Source: Priestia taiwanensis (GTDB lineage: Bacteria; Bacillota; Bacilli; Bacillales; Bacillaceae_G). From it: a stretch of 64,000 bases of DNA. Numbering within the stretch: the first letter of the stretch is position 1; the number at the start of each line of letters is the position of its first letter. The DNA is taken from positions 1,193,160 to 1,257,159 of the forward strand of contig NZ_BMFK01000001.1 of assembly GCF_014638355.1 (NCBI RefSeq), read 5' to 3'. Both the position numbers and the translations under genes were made by a program. This document shows positions 54,501 to 64,000 of this stretch, piece by piece. The notes under the pieces were generated by a model. That model did not search any database and had not been told where the DNA came from. It saw only the letters and a program-made list of their open reading frames with translations.

Positions 54501-57500
54501 ATACAACGTCTAATCCTACATTTACACAAGTAAATGATGCGAATGTCATTTCAATAAAAACAGTTGATCGTGAGTTTGCTACTATTGGAGATACATTAAC
54601 GTATACCATTACGTTAACGAATACAGGAAGTGTTTCTGCCGATAGCCCTACCTTCGTCGACACAAATCCAGATGGCACGACTTTCATTCCAAATACGTTT
54701 CTTATTAATGGTGTACTCCAAAATAATGCCGATCCGAATATTGGTGTTCCATTACCGCCTATTCCTGCTAGTGGCTCCATTACAGTCTCCTATCAAGTAA
54801 TTGTTAATACAGTACCAACGCAAAATCCAACGATTAACTCATCAAGCACACAATATAGCTTCGTTCTCAATCCAGGTGATCCACCAATTTTCGAAACATC
54901 TGTCAGTAATACGGTAAGTACACAAATTAACTTAGCAGTTGTCGTCATAGCTAAAAGTGTAGATGTAACGATTGCTGATGTTGGTCAACCAATTACGTAT
55001 ACGATTGCCTTAGCTAATCCAGGGAATGTTGCAGCAAACAATGTAATTGTTACGGATATTATCCCTGCTGGTACTACGCTCGTACCAAACAGTGTGTTTA
55101 TAGGTGGTGCACAACAACTAGGTGCAGATCCAAGTATCGGTCTGAACGTTGGTACGATTCCAGCTGGCGGCACGACAACACTCATTTTCCAAATAAGTGC
55201 TACTAGTCTTCCTACACCAAACCCTATCCAAAATAGTGCTGCACTTCAATATAGTTTTATCGCTGATCCAAATTTACCTGCAATCGTGATAAATACCACT
55301 AGCAATACCGTTTCTACACAAATTAATACTGCTACGATTGTCGCGACTAAACAAGCAAGTACAGATTTTGCTGATGTTGGCGATATTATTACGTATACAA
55401 CTACCTTAACAAACAACGGAAATATAGTTGCTTCCAATGTTATATTTACCGATATCATCCCTACTGGTGCACTGTTCATTCCAAATAGCGTAACAATTGA
55501 TGGTAGTCCGGTAGCTAATGCCAATCCTGCAAATGGTATTTTAGTAGGTACAATTGCTGCAAATTCATCACGTATTGTCGCATTCCAAGTTAGTGTCCCA
55601 GCTATTCCAACTGTCAATCCACTCACGAATCAATCAAGCACGACATTCCAATACACGTACGATCCATTAAAACCGGCTGTATTAAGCATGGCTACTTCAA
55701 ACACTGTACAGACCACTGTTAATAACGCGAACGTTTCCGCTACTAAATCGGCTGATAAACAATTTGCCAATGTGAACGATATTATTACGTATACGACTAC
55801 CTTGACCAACAGTGGCAATACGCTTGCAACGAATGTGATATTTACAGACATTATTCCGAGTGGAACAGCTTTTGTTCCGAATAGCGTAACGGTAAATGGG
55901 ACGACGATTCCTAATGCAAATCCACAAATCGGAGTTTCAATCGATCCAATAAGCCCTAATACGACTACAACTATCTCATTTCAAGTACAAGTAACTTCTA
56001 TTCCTAACCCAAATCCAATTCCTAACCAAAGTAATACAGCATATCAATATATCGTCAATCCGAATCTACCTCCAGTATCCGCAAATGCAGCTAGCAACAT
56101 CGTAACTGTCCAAATTAATAACGCGACGATTGTTGCGACTAAATCAGCTAACACCTCGACAGCTGCAATTGGAGACATTGTCACTTATACAATTGCTGTT
56201 ACGAACACTGGAAATATCCCTGCCACCGCCACTCTTTTAACAGATGGACTTGGACCAGGTGCAGCTTTCATCCAAGACTCTGTGACTATTGATGGTGTTC
56301 CGCAACCAGGATTAGATCCTTTACTAGGAGTCCACTTAAACGATGTTTCGCCAGGAGATACTGTATTTATTACATTCCAAGTACAAATTCTTACGATTCC
56401 TCCTAGTGGCACGTTAACGAATAATGCGCTTGTAAACTACGAATATGCAGTAAATCCAAACACAAATCCAACTATGGGTAGTACCATAACAAATACGACC
56501 GTGACACCCATTATTGACGCTACGTTAGTTGTAAGTAAAAGCGTTAGTACAACGTTTGCTACGATTGGAGATACGCTTACATTCACTTCGTCCGTTACGA
56601 ATACAGGAAATACAACTGCGAACAACGTTACATTTACAGACATCATTCCAAACGGGACAATATTTGTTCCAAATAGCTTTGCCATCAATGGTGTAACTGT
56701 TCCGAATGCAAATCCACAAAACGGGGTTAATATTGGGAATCTTGCTTCAGGTGCATCCGTTACACTTAGTTTCCAAGTAAACATTACAGCTATTCCAAGT
56801 CCTAATCCTATTCCGAATCACTCCTCCTTGCAATATACGTTCATTGTGGATATAAACGAACCTCCTGTCTCTAGAACGATTCAATCTAATACAACGTTTA
56901 CACAAGTGAATTCCGCTTCCGTTATCGCATCGAAAATTGCAAGTAGTGCATTTGCAGCGATTGGAGATACAATTACGTATACAACTACCTTAACGAATGG
57001 TGGAAATACAACGGCAGACGCACCGATTTTTGTAGATATATTACCACCTGAACTTTCCTTCGTTCCAGATAGTGTACAAATTAATACGATTCCACAGCTT
57101 GGATTTAATCCAAATAGCGGGATTCCGTTAGATTCCATTCCAGTTGGAGGCACGACCGTAATTAGCTTTCAAGTCCTCGTGGGAGAGATACCAACACCAA
57201 ATCCAACGTTAAATCAATCTAGTACGACATATTCTATTATTGTTGATCCTAACTTGCCTCCTGTTATAGAAACAGCTACTAGTAATCCAATCTTAGTTCA
57301 AATAAACGAAGCTATCATTCAAGCAACAAAAACGGTAGATCGTCTCTTCTCTGATGTAGCACCTGGAAATTCCGTTTTAACGTATACCGTTTTATTAGAA
57401 AATATCGGTAACACAACGGCTACAAATATCACTTTTACAGATCCCACACCAAATAATACAGTCTTTATAGCGGATAGTGTACGCGTAGGTGGGGTTTTAT

Positions 57501-60500
57501 TGCCTGGGGAAAATCCGGAAAATGGTATACAAATCGGGGATATAATCGCAGGGGATTCCATTAACATAACATTCCAAGTTCAAGTAGTAAGTATTCCAAA
57601 TCCAGTTTTCACAATTGGACCAGGCGGACCGAATTCACCTGTCGTTAACAACGCTTCCGTCGATTATCAGTTTGTCAAAGGACCTAGCTTACCACTCGCT
57701 TCAAGAAATACGACATCAAATGCTACTTCTACACAAGTGAATGCCGGCGAAATTGTAGCAATTAAATCTGTAGATAAAGCCTTTGCAACAATTGGAGATA
57801 CACTCACTTACACTATTTCATTAAGTAACCCAGGAAATGTCGCATCACAAAACATTATTTTCACTGATATCCTCCCTGAAGGAACGACATTTATATCTGG
57901 AACGCTAATAAACGACTTAGGAACACAGCAAATTGGTAACCCAGGAAGCGGTATACAAATTGGAACTATCAATCCAAATGGAACAGCTACCATTATAATT
58001 CATGCATTGGTAACAAATATACCAAGTATAAACCCAGCCTCTAATGTTAGCTCCGTACAATTTGAACATGTGGTCGACCCTAGTCAGCCTTCTGTCTCAC
58101 AAACGACTGTATCAAACACTGTTACGACAACCATTAATAGCGCTATATTAACGGCTACAAAAAGCGATGATAAAACGATTGTTTCCGTTGGGGATACAAT
58201 TACGTATACAACTACGATTACGAACACTGGAAATACAGCGGCTACAAATATAACATTTACAAGTGTTATTCCTGCTAGTACTACGCTTGTTCCAAATTCT
58301 GTTACAATAAATGGCATCACACAATTTGGCGCAAATCCAGCGCTTGGAGTAAGCATACCGAATATTGCTCCAGGTGAAACGGTAACTGTCACCTTCCAAG
58401 TGAGTGTTATTTCTGTTCCTCCTTCAAACTCAATTACGGGTAATGACACGATCTTATACTCGTATGCTGTTGATCCAAATGGAACACCTACTACTACTTC
58501 TACTACAACAAATATTGTTACAAATCCTGTTGTAGACGCTCTGATAACAATAGTAAAATCAGTTGATCAAACTTTAATAACTCTAGGGGATACGATTACC
58601 TATACAGCAGTTTTGACGAATAGTGGTAATACAAGTGCAACAAATATTACCTTTACAGACCTCATACCGAACGGAACTACGTTTGTTACAGATAGTGTTA
58701 CAATAGATGGCATTACTCAATTCGGCGTTAATCCAAATACAGGAATAACGATAGGGGCAATCACCGCTGGAAATTCAGTATCTATAGCGTTTCAAGTTAT
58801 CGCTACTTCTACACCTGTTCAAAATCCTATCGCCAATTTCGCTACCGCATCTTACTCATTTATTGCCGATCCAAATGCTCCAATTGTTACAAGAATGGCT
58901 ACGTCAAATACTGTATTCACGACAATTAACACAGCTACTATTCTCTCCGTCAAACAAGTGGATAAAGCTTTTAGCCGTGTAGGAGATATAATAACGTACG
59001 GGGTATTTTTGATAAATACAGGAAACTCAACTGCACAAAACGTTATTTTCACAGATATATCACCAAGCGGAACAACCTTTATTCCAAACTCCCTTTCTAT
59101 TGACGGTGTTCCTCAAGATGGTGCAAATCCTAATAACGGTGTAAATATTGGATCTATCACAGCTGGAACTACCGTATTTGTTCTGTTCCAGGTAGCAGTT
59201 ACTGCATTACCAACTGTAAATCCGATTGTCAATTTCTCATCGACGACGTATGATTTAGTTTCACCACCTACTTCAGAAACGTCCATTAGCAATCCAGTCT
59301 CCACTCAAATTAATGAAGCAATACTCTCTCTAACTAAAAATGAAAGTGTATCCTATGCAGATATTGGGCAAACAACTTTCTATACTACGTCGATTGCAAA
59401 TATAGGCAATATCGATGCAACAAATATTATTTTCACAGATATCTTGCCAGCTGGTCTAGCATTTGTTCCTAACACATTAACCGTTGATGGTGTTCTACAA
59501 CCTAACGCTAATCCTACTATCGGTATTGCACTTGCTCCTCTTCCACCTAATGAGATATATAGTATCGTCTTCCAAGTTATCGTTACTAATATTCCACCTA
59601 TTAATCCAGCACCAAATACGGCATCTACCACATATGCATTTACTGTTGATCCAAACAATCCACCAGTCTCAACTATCGCATCTTCAAACACGACATTTCT
59701 CCAAATTAATAACGCCACGGTACTCAGTACAAAAACAACAAATCTTTCATTTGCAGATGTTGGCAACACGATAACATATACACTTACTCTTCCTAATACC
59801 GGAAATACAATGGCAACGAATGTAACGGTTACGGATATCCTTGATAGCAATTTAACGTTCGTCCCGAATAGCTTCACCGTTAATGGGCAAACCATTCCAA
59901 ACGTTGATCTATCTGCTGGGGTAAATATCGGTTCCATTAACGCTGGCGATGTGGCAATTGTCTCATTCCAAGCTACTGTTACAACACTTCCAGTCACTAA
60001 CCCTATTTCGAACTCTGCTCATACCAGCTACCAATATAGTGTTGATCCAAATCAAACGCCTATTACAGCTTCTAATCAATCTAATACGACAACAACTCAA
60101 ATTAATAGTGCCATACTTGCCGCACAAAAAACGGTAAATGTATCGACTGTAGATATTGGGCAAAGTATTACCTACTCCGTTGCCATTACAAATAGCGGAA
60201 ATGTGAGCGCAACGAATGTTATTTTCACAGATGTTATCCCTAGTGGAACGACATTTGACCCTAACAGTTTCACAGTGGATGGAATAAATATTCCAAATGC
60301 AAACATCACTACAGGTGTACCAATTGGTACTATTGCTCCAAATCAAACAGTCATTGTAGCGTTCCAGATTACGGCAAATGAAATTCCACCTATTAATCCA
60401 ATTACAAATCAAGCTACAGTTAGCTTTCAATATGTTGTTAATCCAATTAACCCACCTGTCTCCAAAAACATTATGTCCAACAGCGTCGCAACAACCGTCC

Positions 60501-63500
60501 AAAGCGCTATTTTAACCACTATTAAAATTGGCGATAAATCATTTGCAACAATTGGAGATATCATTACGTATACAGCAACCATTTCAAACGTAGGAAATAT
60601 CCCTGCTAACAACGTTATCTTCACAGATCCTTTACAAACCTGGACACAATTTGTTGCCGGATCTGTCATTGTTGATGGTATGTCATTCCCAACCGCTTCT
60701 ATTATTGACGGTGTTGGTATCAATACAATAAATCTAAATCAAACTGTAACGATTATTTTCCAAGTTCAAATCATAGCTCCACCAACAACTCTCACACCAG
60801 AACTCCAAAACGTAGGATTTGCTAACTTCCAATACAATGTAGGAGATATGTTACTTGCTCAACCTGGTAACGCAGAAACAAACATCTTCGTTACTGCTAT
60901 TAGTACAGCAATCCTTTCAGCTACAAAAACAACGAATACAACTTTTGCAAATATTGGAGACATAATTACGTATACAGTTCTTATTCAAAACAGCGGGAAT
61001 ACAGCGGCTACTAATCTAAATTTCGTAGATCTTGTCCCAGCCGGAGCAACCTTTGTTGCAAATAGTTTCACCTTAAACGGAACTGTAATACCAGGAGCAA
61101 ATCCTAATAACGGTGTGAATATAGGAACAATTGGCGTAGACGGTACATTAACCGTTACGTTCCAAGTGCTCGTTACAGCCATTCCACCTGTTAATCCACT
61201 AACAAATGTTGCATCTATTCAATATGCATTTATTGTGGATCCAAATGCTCCGCCAGTTACAGGTGCAATAAATTCCACTATTGCTGCCACACAAATTAAT
61301 AACGCAACTGTGACAACTGTTTTAACAGCAAACCGTTTCATCGTATCCATCGGAGATGTTATTACGTACACAGCTACATTAACAAATATCGGAAATATCC
61401 CTGCAAATTCTGTATTAGTTATAAATGGTGTTCCTGAAGGTACTATGTTCGTTCCGAATAGTGTAACGCTAAACGGTGTTCCACTTCCAGACGCAAGCCC
61501 AACTCTCGGTATTCCAGTGGGCATTATCCAACCAGGTGATTCAGCTACTATTACATTCCAATTTCTCACTACTTCTATTCCGCCGCAAGGAGTCATCATT
61601 AATCAAGCAATTACAAGTTACACGTACCTCGTAGACCCAAATCAATCACCTGTTCCTGGAACATCTACTTCTAATTCCGTTAACACGTCTGTCATTGATG
61701 CATCACTATCTGCAATGAAAACAACAGACTCTGTTATACAATCTACCGGTGGTACAATCACATATACAATCGTTATTCAAAACAGTGGAAATCAAACTGC
61801 AAATACAGTCACTTTAACAGATTTAGTTCCTGAAGGTACTTCATTTATCCCTAATAGTGTTACGATTAATGGCGCTTCTGCTCCAGGAGAAGACCCAAAT
61901 GTAGGTATATCTCTAAGTTCTATTCCTGCTTCAGCAAGCACTACCGTCACATTCCAAACACTTGTTGACTTCATTCCAAATACAAATCCAATTGCTAATA
62001 CAGCTCGTATTGACTACACCTTTGTCGCTGATCCAAACGCGCCAATTATCGCTCGAACGATTACTTCTAATCCAGCTTTCACACAAATTTCAGATGCAAA
62101 TATCCTTTCTCTCAAAACAGTCAATACACAACAAGCAACTACTGGTGACATCTTAACCTACACGGTAACATTAAATAATAACGGAAATATCCCAGCAACT
62201 AATCTCATATTTATAGATGCTATTCCTCAAAGTACTACATTTATAGAAAATAGCTTTACACTTAACGGAACAACGATACTTGGGGCAAATCCAGCTATCG
62301 GGGTCTCCTTACCCGATCTTGCAGCTAACGCAATCCATCTTATTTCATTCCAAATTATTATTAATGATTCATTCGCACAAGAGTCTATCCTAAACCAATC
62401 CGATACAACATATACCATTCAACCGGACCCTGGGCAACCACCAATTACAGAGACTTCTACAAGTAACATCACGATAACAAATTTTGTGCGAGCACAAGTA
62501 ACCATTACAAAAACTTCCAATCTACTACTTGTAGATGTTGGAGAAACGATTCTTTATATCTCTGAAGTAACAAATATCGGGAATGTCGAAGCTATAAATA
62601 TTATTTTCACAGACGCTATTCCAGAGGGAACTACATTCGTTTTAGATAGCTTAACAATTAACGGTGTTCCACAACCTGGTGTAAATCCTGAAAACGGTAT
62701 ACAACTTGGAAACCTACCCGCAAGTAGTTCTAGAACGATCCTATTTGAAGTGTTGACAAACAATCCAGCTACCGAAACGGCAATTGTGAACCAATCTTCC
62801 ACAACCTATCAATATATAGGTAGTCCTTCTGCTCCACCAGTTAATCGTACGACGAATTCTAATATCGTTACAACACCTATCCAAAATGCAAATCTTATTT
62901 CTACGAAACAAGCGGATGCAGCCTTTGTATCACTAGGGCAAATTATTACCTATACAACTACACTACAAAATATAGGAACTGTCTCAGCCAACAACGTTGT
63001 TTTCGTAGACACTATCCCAGAAGGTACTACGTTCATTGCAGATAGCTTATCAATAAACAATGTACCTCTACCAGGCGTTAACCCGGAAAATGGAGTAACA
63101 CTTGGCACAATATTATCAAATGAAACAATCTCTATCTCATTCCAAGTACAACTTACAAGCATACCAGCCAATAACACTGTGACAAATATCTCGACTACTT
63201 CTTACACCTATCAACTCAATCCTGATTCACCTATTATCCAGCGTACTTCTTTATCGAATACAGTGAATAGTAATGTACGAACAGTTAACACACAAGCAAT
63301 CAAATCTGCTGATATGTCCATTACACGTATCGATCAAATTATCACCTATACAATTGCAGTAACAAATGCTGGTACAATCGATATTACGAATACACTTCTT
63401 ATCGACGCACTTGCAGATGGAACATCATTTGTTCCTGACAGTATTCTCGTAGATGGAATTCCAAGATCTAATGAAACGCCAACTACCGGTATCACACTTA

Positions 63501-64000
63501 CTACGATTACCCCTAATCAAACAGTCATCGTCACGTTCCAAGTAACAGTAACAGCGATACCAACCCAAAATCCTATCCCTAACGTTGCACTCGTTCACTA
63601 TGAATACCAACCGATACCAAATACACCACCAGTCTCTGATACCATTTCTTCTAATACGACAACCATCCAATTTGTTGACGCGGTTCTTGTCGCTACGAAG
63701 ACGGCAGATAGAGTGCTAGCTAGTATAGATGAGATGATTAATTACACAATCTCCATTCAAAATACTGGCTCTGCTAGCACAAACTCCATTTTCTTTACAG
63801 ATACTATCCAAGACGGTACCGTATTCATTCCAGGAACTGTGTCCATCAACGGGAATATACAACCAGCTGCAGATCCTAACATTGGCTTTTCTATCCCTAC
63901 CATTGACGCTGGACAAACGACTATCATTATATTCCAAGTATCTGTAACAAACTTACCAGCTATCAATCCAGTACCTAACACTGCCACAATCGATTATGAC
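51518..64000 (+). CDS. Giant DUF11-repeat protein (3' end beyond window)
   Basis: One frame of 4,161 codons, still open at the right edge. An AGGTG site lies 5 nt before ATG 51518. The non-repeated N-terminal part (about 350 residues) starts MPITNRFSTTTNGALAIT, with no signal peptide and a beta-sandwich look. Then 29 DUF11-like modules follow, each with a T-K-S-x(2,9)-A-x-I-G-D-x-x-x-Y-T start, N-x-G-N, T-D-x-I-P-x-G-T and VxFQV strands. DUF11 proteins are large, fibrous and usually surface or spore associated. No sortase signal can be assessed. A CATATGCTA element at 51473-51481 resembles a sigma-K -10 box. Confidence 0.92.
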   Translation, partial: MPITNRFSTTTNGALAITGNTLGLSKLSNQNRAGTIGAIGAFVTTNTALQVPTFPAGTTLSYTQNNSTAILTIPAGSTVLYAELIWGGNYLSRDQNITSVLGNAVSFTTPISTYSVTPSAVTASNQTFVSGNVTLGFYTRSADVTALVQAGGSGSYTTGSVPGLVDPVDASNGSINSAGWTLIVAYQNGSLPARNLTIYVVGNRVSVETGSSDVSVSGFLTPSGGPVSGRLFLSATEGDADLTGDQALFGPNFSSLTALSGPNNFVNNFFASQVNNSAGNLDTTGTFGTRNQSASTNTNISAGRQGLDITSVNISPYLTNSQTSAAIRLTTNGDAYMLNAVGLQIDINAPNVQASKSVNRSVATIGDILTYTVTVPNNGLLPANNVVLTDILPNGTSFIPGTVTIDNVTQPNANPAAGISLGTINNGASRLVTFQATVVSLPSANPISNTANVTFQYTPIAGGTTFNGLATSNSAGTQINLADINGTKSVNRLFADIGDTLTYSISLANVGNISATNVVYTDPIPSGTTFVPGSVTVNGVTQGGANPATGITVGTIAGNSSATVSFQVTVPAIPQTNPILNSGTTTYQYVPIPNQPAVNGTDTTNTVSTQVNNATVTMAKSVDKSFADIGDTLTYTVSFMSTGNTNANNVILTDVIPTGTTFVLNSLTIDGTTQVGANPASGVNIGSISPGTTKNVTFQVVVTSIPPSNSVSNGASASYQYTVNPSQGPITKNISSNLVATQINNANITLTKSTDKQFATIGEVISYTIQIANSGNTAATNVELTDPIPNGTILIPGTVLLNGVMQNVTSLVAVPIGTIPGGATFTLSFQVVVNNLPTQNPIINNAFATYTYTVNPALPPTSKTANSNSVTSTIRLANLVATKSVDQTFAEVGDVLTYTVSLANDGNVAANNVVLTDSLANGTSFVPNSVIVNGVSQPGLTPANIPISSINAGTISTVSFQVSITAIPIPNPISNSAFISYNFTVDPNNPPVNQNTTSNPTFTQVNDANVISIKTVDREFATIGDTLTYTITLTNTGSVSADSPTFVDTNPDGTTFIPNTFLINGVLQNNADPNIGVPLPPIPASGSITVSYQVIVNTVPTQNPTINSSSTQYSFVLNPGDPPIFETSVSNTVSTQINLAVVVIAKSVDVTIADVGQPITYTIALANPGNVAANNVIVTDIIPAGTTLVPNSVFIGGAQQLGADPSIGLNVGTIPAGGTTTLIFQISATSLPTPNPIQNSAALQYSFIADPNLPAIVINTTSNTVSTQINTATIVATKQASTDFADVGDIITYTTTLTNNGNIVASNVIFTDIIPTGALFIPNSVTIDGSPVANANPANGILVGTIAANSSRIVAFQVSVPAIPTVNPLTNQSSTTFQYTYDPLKPAVLSMATSNTVQTTVNNANVSATKSADKQFANVNDIITYTTTLTNSGNTLATNVIFTDIIPSGTAFVPNSVTVNGTTIPNANPQIGVSIDPISPNTTTTISFQVQVTSIPNPNPIPNQSNTAYQYIVNPNLPPVSANAASNIVTVQINNATIVATKSANTSTAAIGDIVTYTIAVTNTGNIPATATLLTDGLGPGAAFIQDSVTIDGVPQPGLDPLLGVHLNDVSPGDTVFITFQVQILTIPPSGTLTNNALVNYEYAVNPNTNPTMGSTITNTTVTPIIDATLVVSKSVSTTFATIGDTLTFTSSVTNTGNTTANNVTFTDIIPNGTIFVPNSFAINGVTVPNANPQNGVNIGNLASGASVTLSFQVNITAIPSPNPIPNHSSLQYTFIVDINEPPVSRTIQSNTTFTQVNSASVIASKIASSAFAAIGDTITYTTTLTNGGNTTADAPIFVDILPPELSFVPDSVQINTIPQLGFNPNSGIPLDSIPVGGTTVISFQVLVGEIPTPNPTLNQSSTTYSIIVDPNLPPVIETATSNPILVQINEAIIQATKTVDRLFSDVAPGNSVLTYTVLLENIGNTTATNITFTDPTPNNTVFIADSVRVGGVLLPGENPENGIQIGDIIAGDSINITFQVQVVSIPNPVFTIGPGGPNSPVVNNASVDYQFVKGPSLPLASRNTTSNATSTQVNAGEIVAIKSVDKAFATIGDTLTYTISLSNPGNVASQNIIFTDILPEGTTFISGTLINDLGTQQIGNPGSGIQIGTINPNGTATIIIHALVTNIPSINPASNVSSVQFEHVVDPSQPSVSQTTVSNTVTTTINSAILTATKSDDKTIVSVGDTITYTTTITNTGNTAATNITFTSVIPASTTLVPNSVTINGITQFGANPALGVSIPNIAPGETVTVTFQVSVISVPPSNSITGNDTILYSYAVDPNGTPTTTSTTTNIVTNPVVDALITIVKSVDQTLITLGDTITYTAVLTNSGNTSATNITFTDLIPNGTTFVTDSVTIDGITQFGVNPNTGITIGAITAGNSVSIAFQVIATSTPVQNPIANFATASYSFIADPNAPIVTRMATSNTVFTTINTATILSVKQVDKAFSRVGDIITYGVFLINTGNSTAQNVIFTDISPSGTTFIPNSLSIDGVPQDGANPNNGVNIGSITAGTTVFVLFQVAVTALPTVNPIVNFSSTTYDLVSPPTSETSISNPVSTQINEAILSLTKNESVSYADIGQTTFYTTSIANIGNIDATNIIFTDILPAGLAFVPNTLTVDGVLQPNANPTIGIALAPLPPNEIYSIVFQVIVTNIPPINPAPNTASTTYAFTVDPNNPPVSTIASSNTTFLQINNATVLSTKTTNLSFADVGNTITYTLTLPNTGNTMATNVTVTDILDSNLTFVPNSFTVNGQTIPNVDLSAGVNIGSINAGDVAIVSFQATVTTLPVTNPISNSAHTSYQYSVDPNQTPITASNQSNTTTTQINSAILAAQKTVNVSTVDIGQSITYSVAITNSGNVSATNVIFTDVIPSGTTFDPNSFTVDGINIPNANITTGVPIGTIAPNQTVIVAFQITANEIPPINPITNQATVSFQYVVNPINPPVSKNIMSNSVATTVQSAILTTIKIGDKSFATIGDIITYTATISNVGNIPANNVIFTDPLQTWTQFVAGSVIVDGMSFPTASIIDGVGINTINLNQTVTIIFQVQIIAPPTTLTPELQNVGFANFQYNVGDMLLAQPGNAETNIFVTAISTAILSATKTTNTTFANIGDIITYTVLIQNSGNTAATNLNFVDLVPAGATFVANSFTLNGTVIPGANPNNGVNIGTIGVDGTLTVTFQVLVTAIPPVNPLTNVASIQYAFIVDPNAPPVTGAINSTIAATQINNATVTTVLTANRFIVSIGDVITYTATLTNIGNIPANSVLVINGVPEGTMFVPNSVTLNGVPLPDASPTLGIPVGIIQPGDSATITFQFLTTSIPPQGVIINQAITSYTYLVDPNQSPVPGTSTSNSVNTSVIDASLSAMKTTDSVIQSTGGTITYTIVIQNSGNQTANTVTLTDLVPEGTSFIPNSVTINGASAPGEDPNVGISLSSIPASASTTVTFQTLVDFIPNTNPIANTARIDYTFVADPNAPIIARTITSNPAFTQISDANILSLKTVNTQQATTGDILTYTVTLNNNGNIPATNLIFIDAIPQSTTFIENSFTLNGTTILGANPAIGVSLPDLAANAIHLISFQIIINDSFAQESILNQSDTTYTIQPDPGQPPITETSTSNITITNFVRAQVTITKTSNLLLVDVGETILYISEVTNIGNVEAINIIFTDAIPEGTTFVLDSLTINGVPQPGVNPENGIQLGNLPASSSRTILFEVLTNNPATETAIVNQSSTTYQYIGSPSAPPVNRTTNSNIVTTPIQNANLISTKQADAAFVSLGQIITYTTTLQNIGTVSANNVVFVDTIPEGTTFIADSLSINNVPLPGVNPENGVTLGTILSNETISISFQVQLTSIPANNTVTNISTTSYTYQLNPDSPIIQRTSLSNTVNSNVRTVNTQAIKSADMSITRIDQIITYTIAVTNAGTIDITNTLLIDALADGTSFVPDSILVDGIPRSNETPTTGITLTTITPNQTVIVTFQVTVTAIPTQNPIPNVALVHYEYQPIPNTPPVSDTISSNTTTIQFVDAVLVATKTADRVLASIDEMINYTISIQNTGSASTNSIFFTDTIQDGTVFIPGTVSINGNIQPAADPNIGFSIPTIDAGQTTIIIFQVSVTNLPAINPVPNTATIDYD
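52600..64000 (+). repeat. Tandem array of 29 DUF11 coding repeats, about 396 bp each
   Basis: Counting the IGD-type start of each module gives 29 copies from about 52,603 to 63,715. Spacing is exactly 396 bp for the first copies and stays near 390-400 bp; one unit (starting near 57,350) is longer, about 433 bp. Nucleotide identity between copies is modest while the protein pattern is conserved, so the array is old and maintained by selection. Confidence 0.85.

Noticed and set aside
52544-63987. Dozens of reverse-strand frames of 60-205 codons, several with plausible-looking translations
   Set aside because: All lie opposite the DUF11 array and recur with its 396-bp period; they lack ribosome sites and arise from the repeat composition.
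52600-64000. Repeat array considered as CRISPR or satellite DNA
   Set aside because: The period is 396 bp, a multiple of three, in one open frame with protein-level conservation; it is a coding repeat.
1-64000. tRNA, rRNA or CRISPR arrays
   Set aside because: None recognised on reading the window; a tRNA scan was not possible.

Overview
The window is low-GC Firmicute DNA with close gene packing, strong AGGAGG-type ribosome binding sites and many perfect rho-independent terminators. Its gene content points to the Bacillus cereus group: an IS231 element with an intact target duplication, an anthrax-type prolyl 4-hydroxylase, a VanY-type carboxypeptidase, a flavohaemoprotein and a giant DUF11-repeat protein. 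This assignment rests on family recognition only; no searches were run.

Layout. 1-5 kb: a lone ABC ATPase, then a heterodimeric ABC exporter operon. 5-12 kb: small lipoprotein and peptide genes, DinB, LysE, a nucleotidyltransferase, a PyrE-like phosphoribosyltransferase, an enoyl-CoA hydratase and a broken histidine phosphatase. 12-24 kb: an MFS efflux gene with its TetR regulator, a three-gene operon (C39-like peptidase, response regulator, histidine kinase), a Crp/Fnr-type regulator, a large exported putative glycoside hydrolase and a FAD/Rieske oxidoreductase. 24.3-25.95 kb: an IS231 copy whose transposase carries one amber codon. 26-33 kb: two overlapping micro-genes, hmp with an FNR-like box, vanY, a serine hydrolase, prolyl hydroxylase, CHRD protein, an NAD(P)-binding protein and a second broken histidine phosphatase.

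33.3-51.3 kb is the most notable block. It is a compact prophage-derived locus with a lambda-like switch (divergent repressors, four operator-like palindromes, an ImmA-type protease), a replication module, an ArpU-type late regulator, and then a complete siphovirus tail module followed by holin and amidase. No terminase, portal, protease, capsid, head-tail connector or integrase gene is present. The tail genes start about 330 bp after the late regulator, exactly where packaging and head genes normally sit. The layout resembles an F-type (flexible tail) tailocin, as in Listeria monocins, though it unusually keeps a replication module. The tail chaperone gene has two candidate -1 slippery heptamers leading into a second frame, as in lambda G/GT.

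51.5 kb to the right edge is a single open frame of at least 4,161 codons: a non-repeated N-terminal part of about 350 residues, then 29 tandem DUF11-like repeats of about 132 residues (396 bp), still open at the edge. The many short reverse-strand frames opposite it are shadows.

Likely regulatory links read from the sequence: an 11-bp tandem repeat shared by the promoters of the peptidase/two-component operon and vanY; related palindromes around tetR and upstream of the MFS gene; an FNR-like box centred about 41.5 bp upstream of the inferred hmp start; and two terminators between the prophage early region and tail module that tail transcription must bypass or be initiated between.
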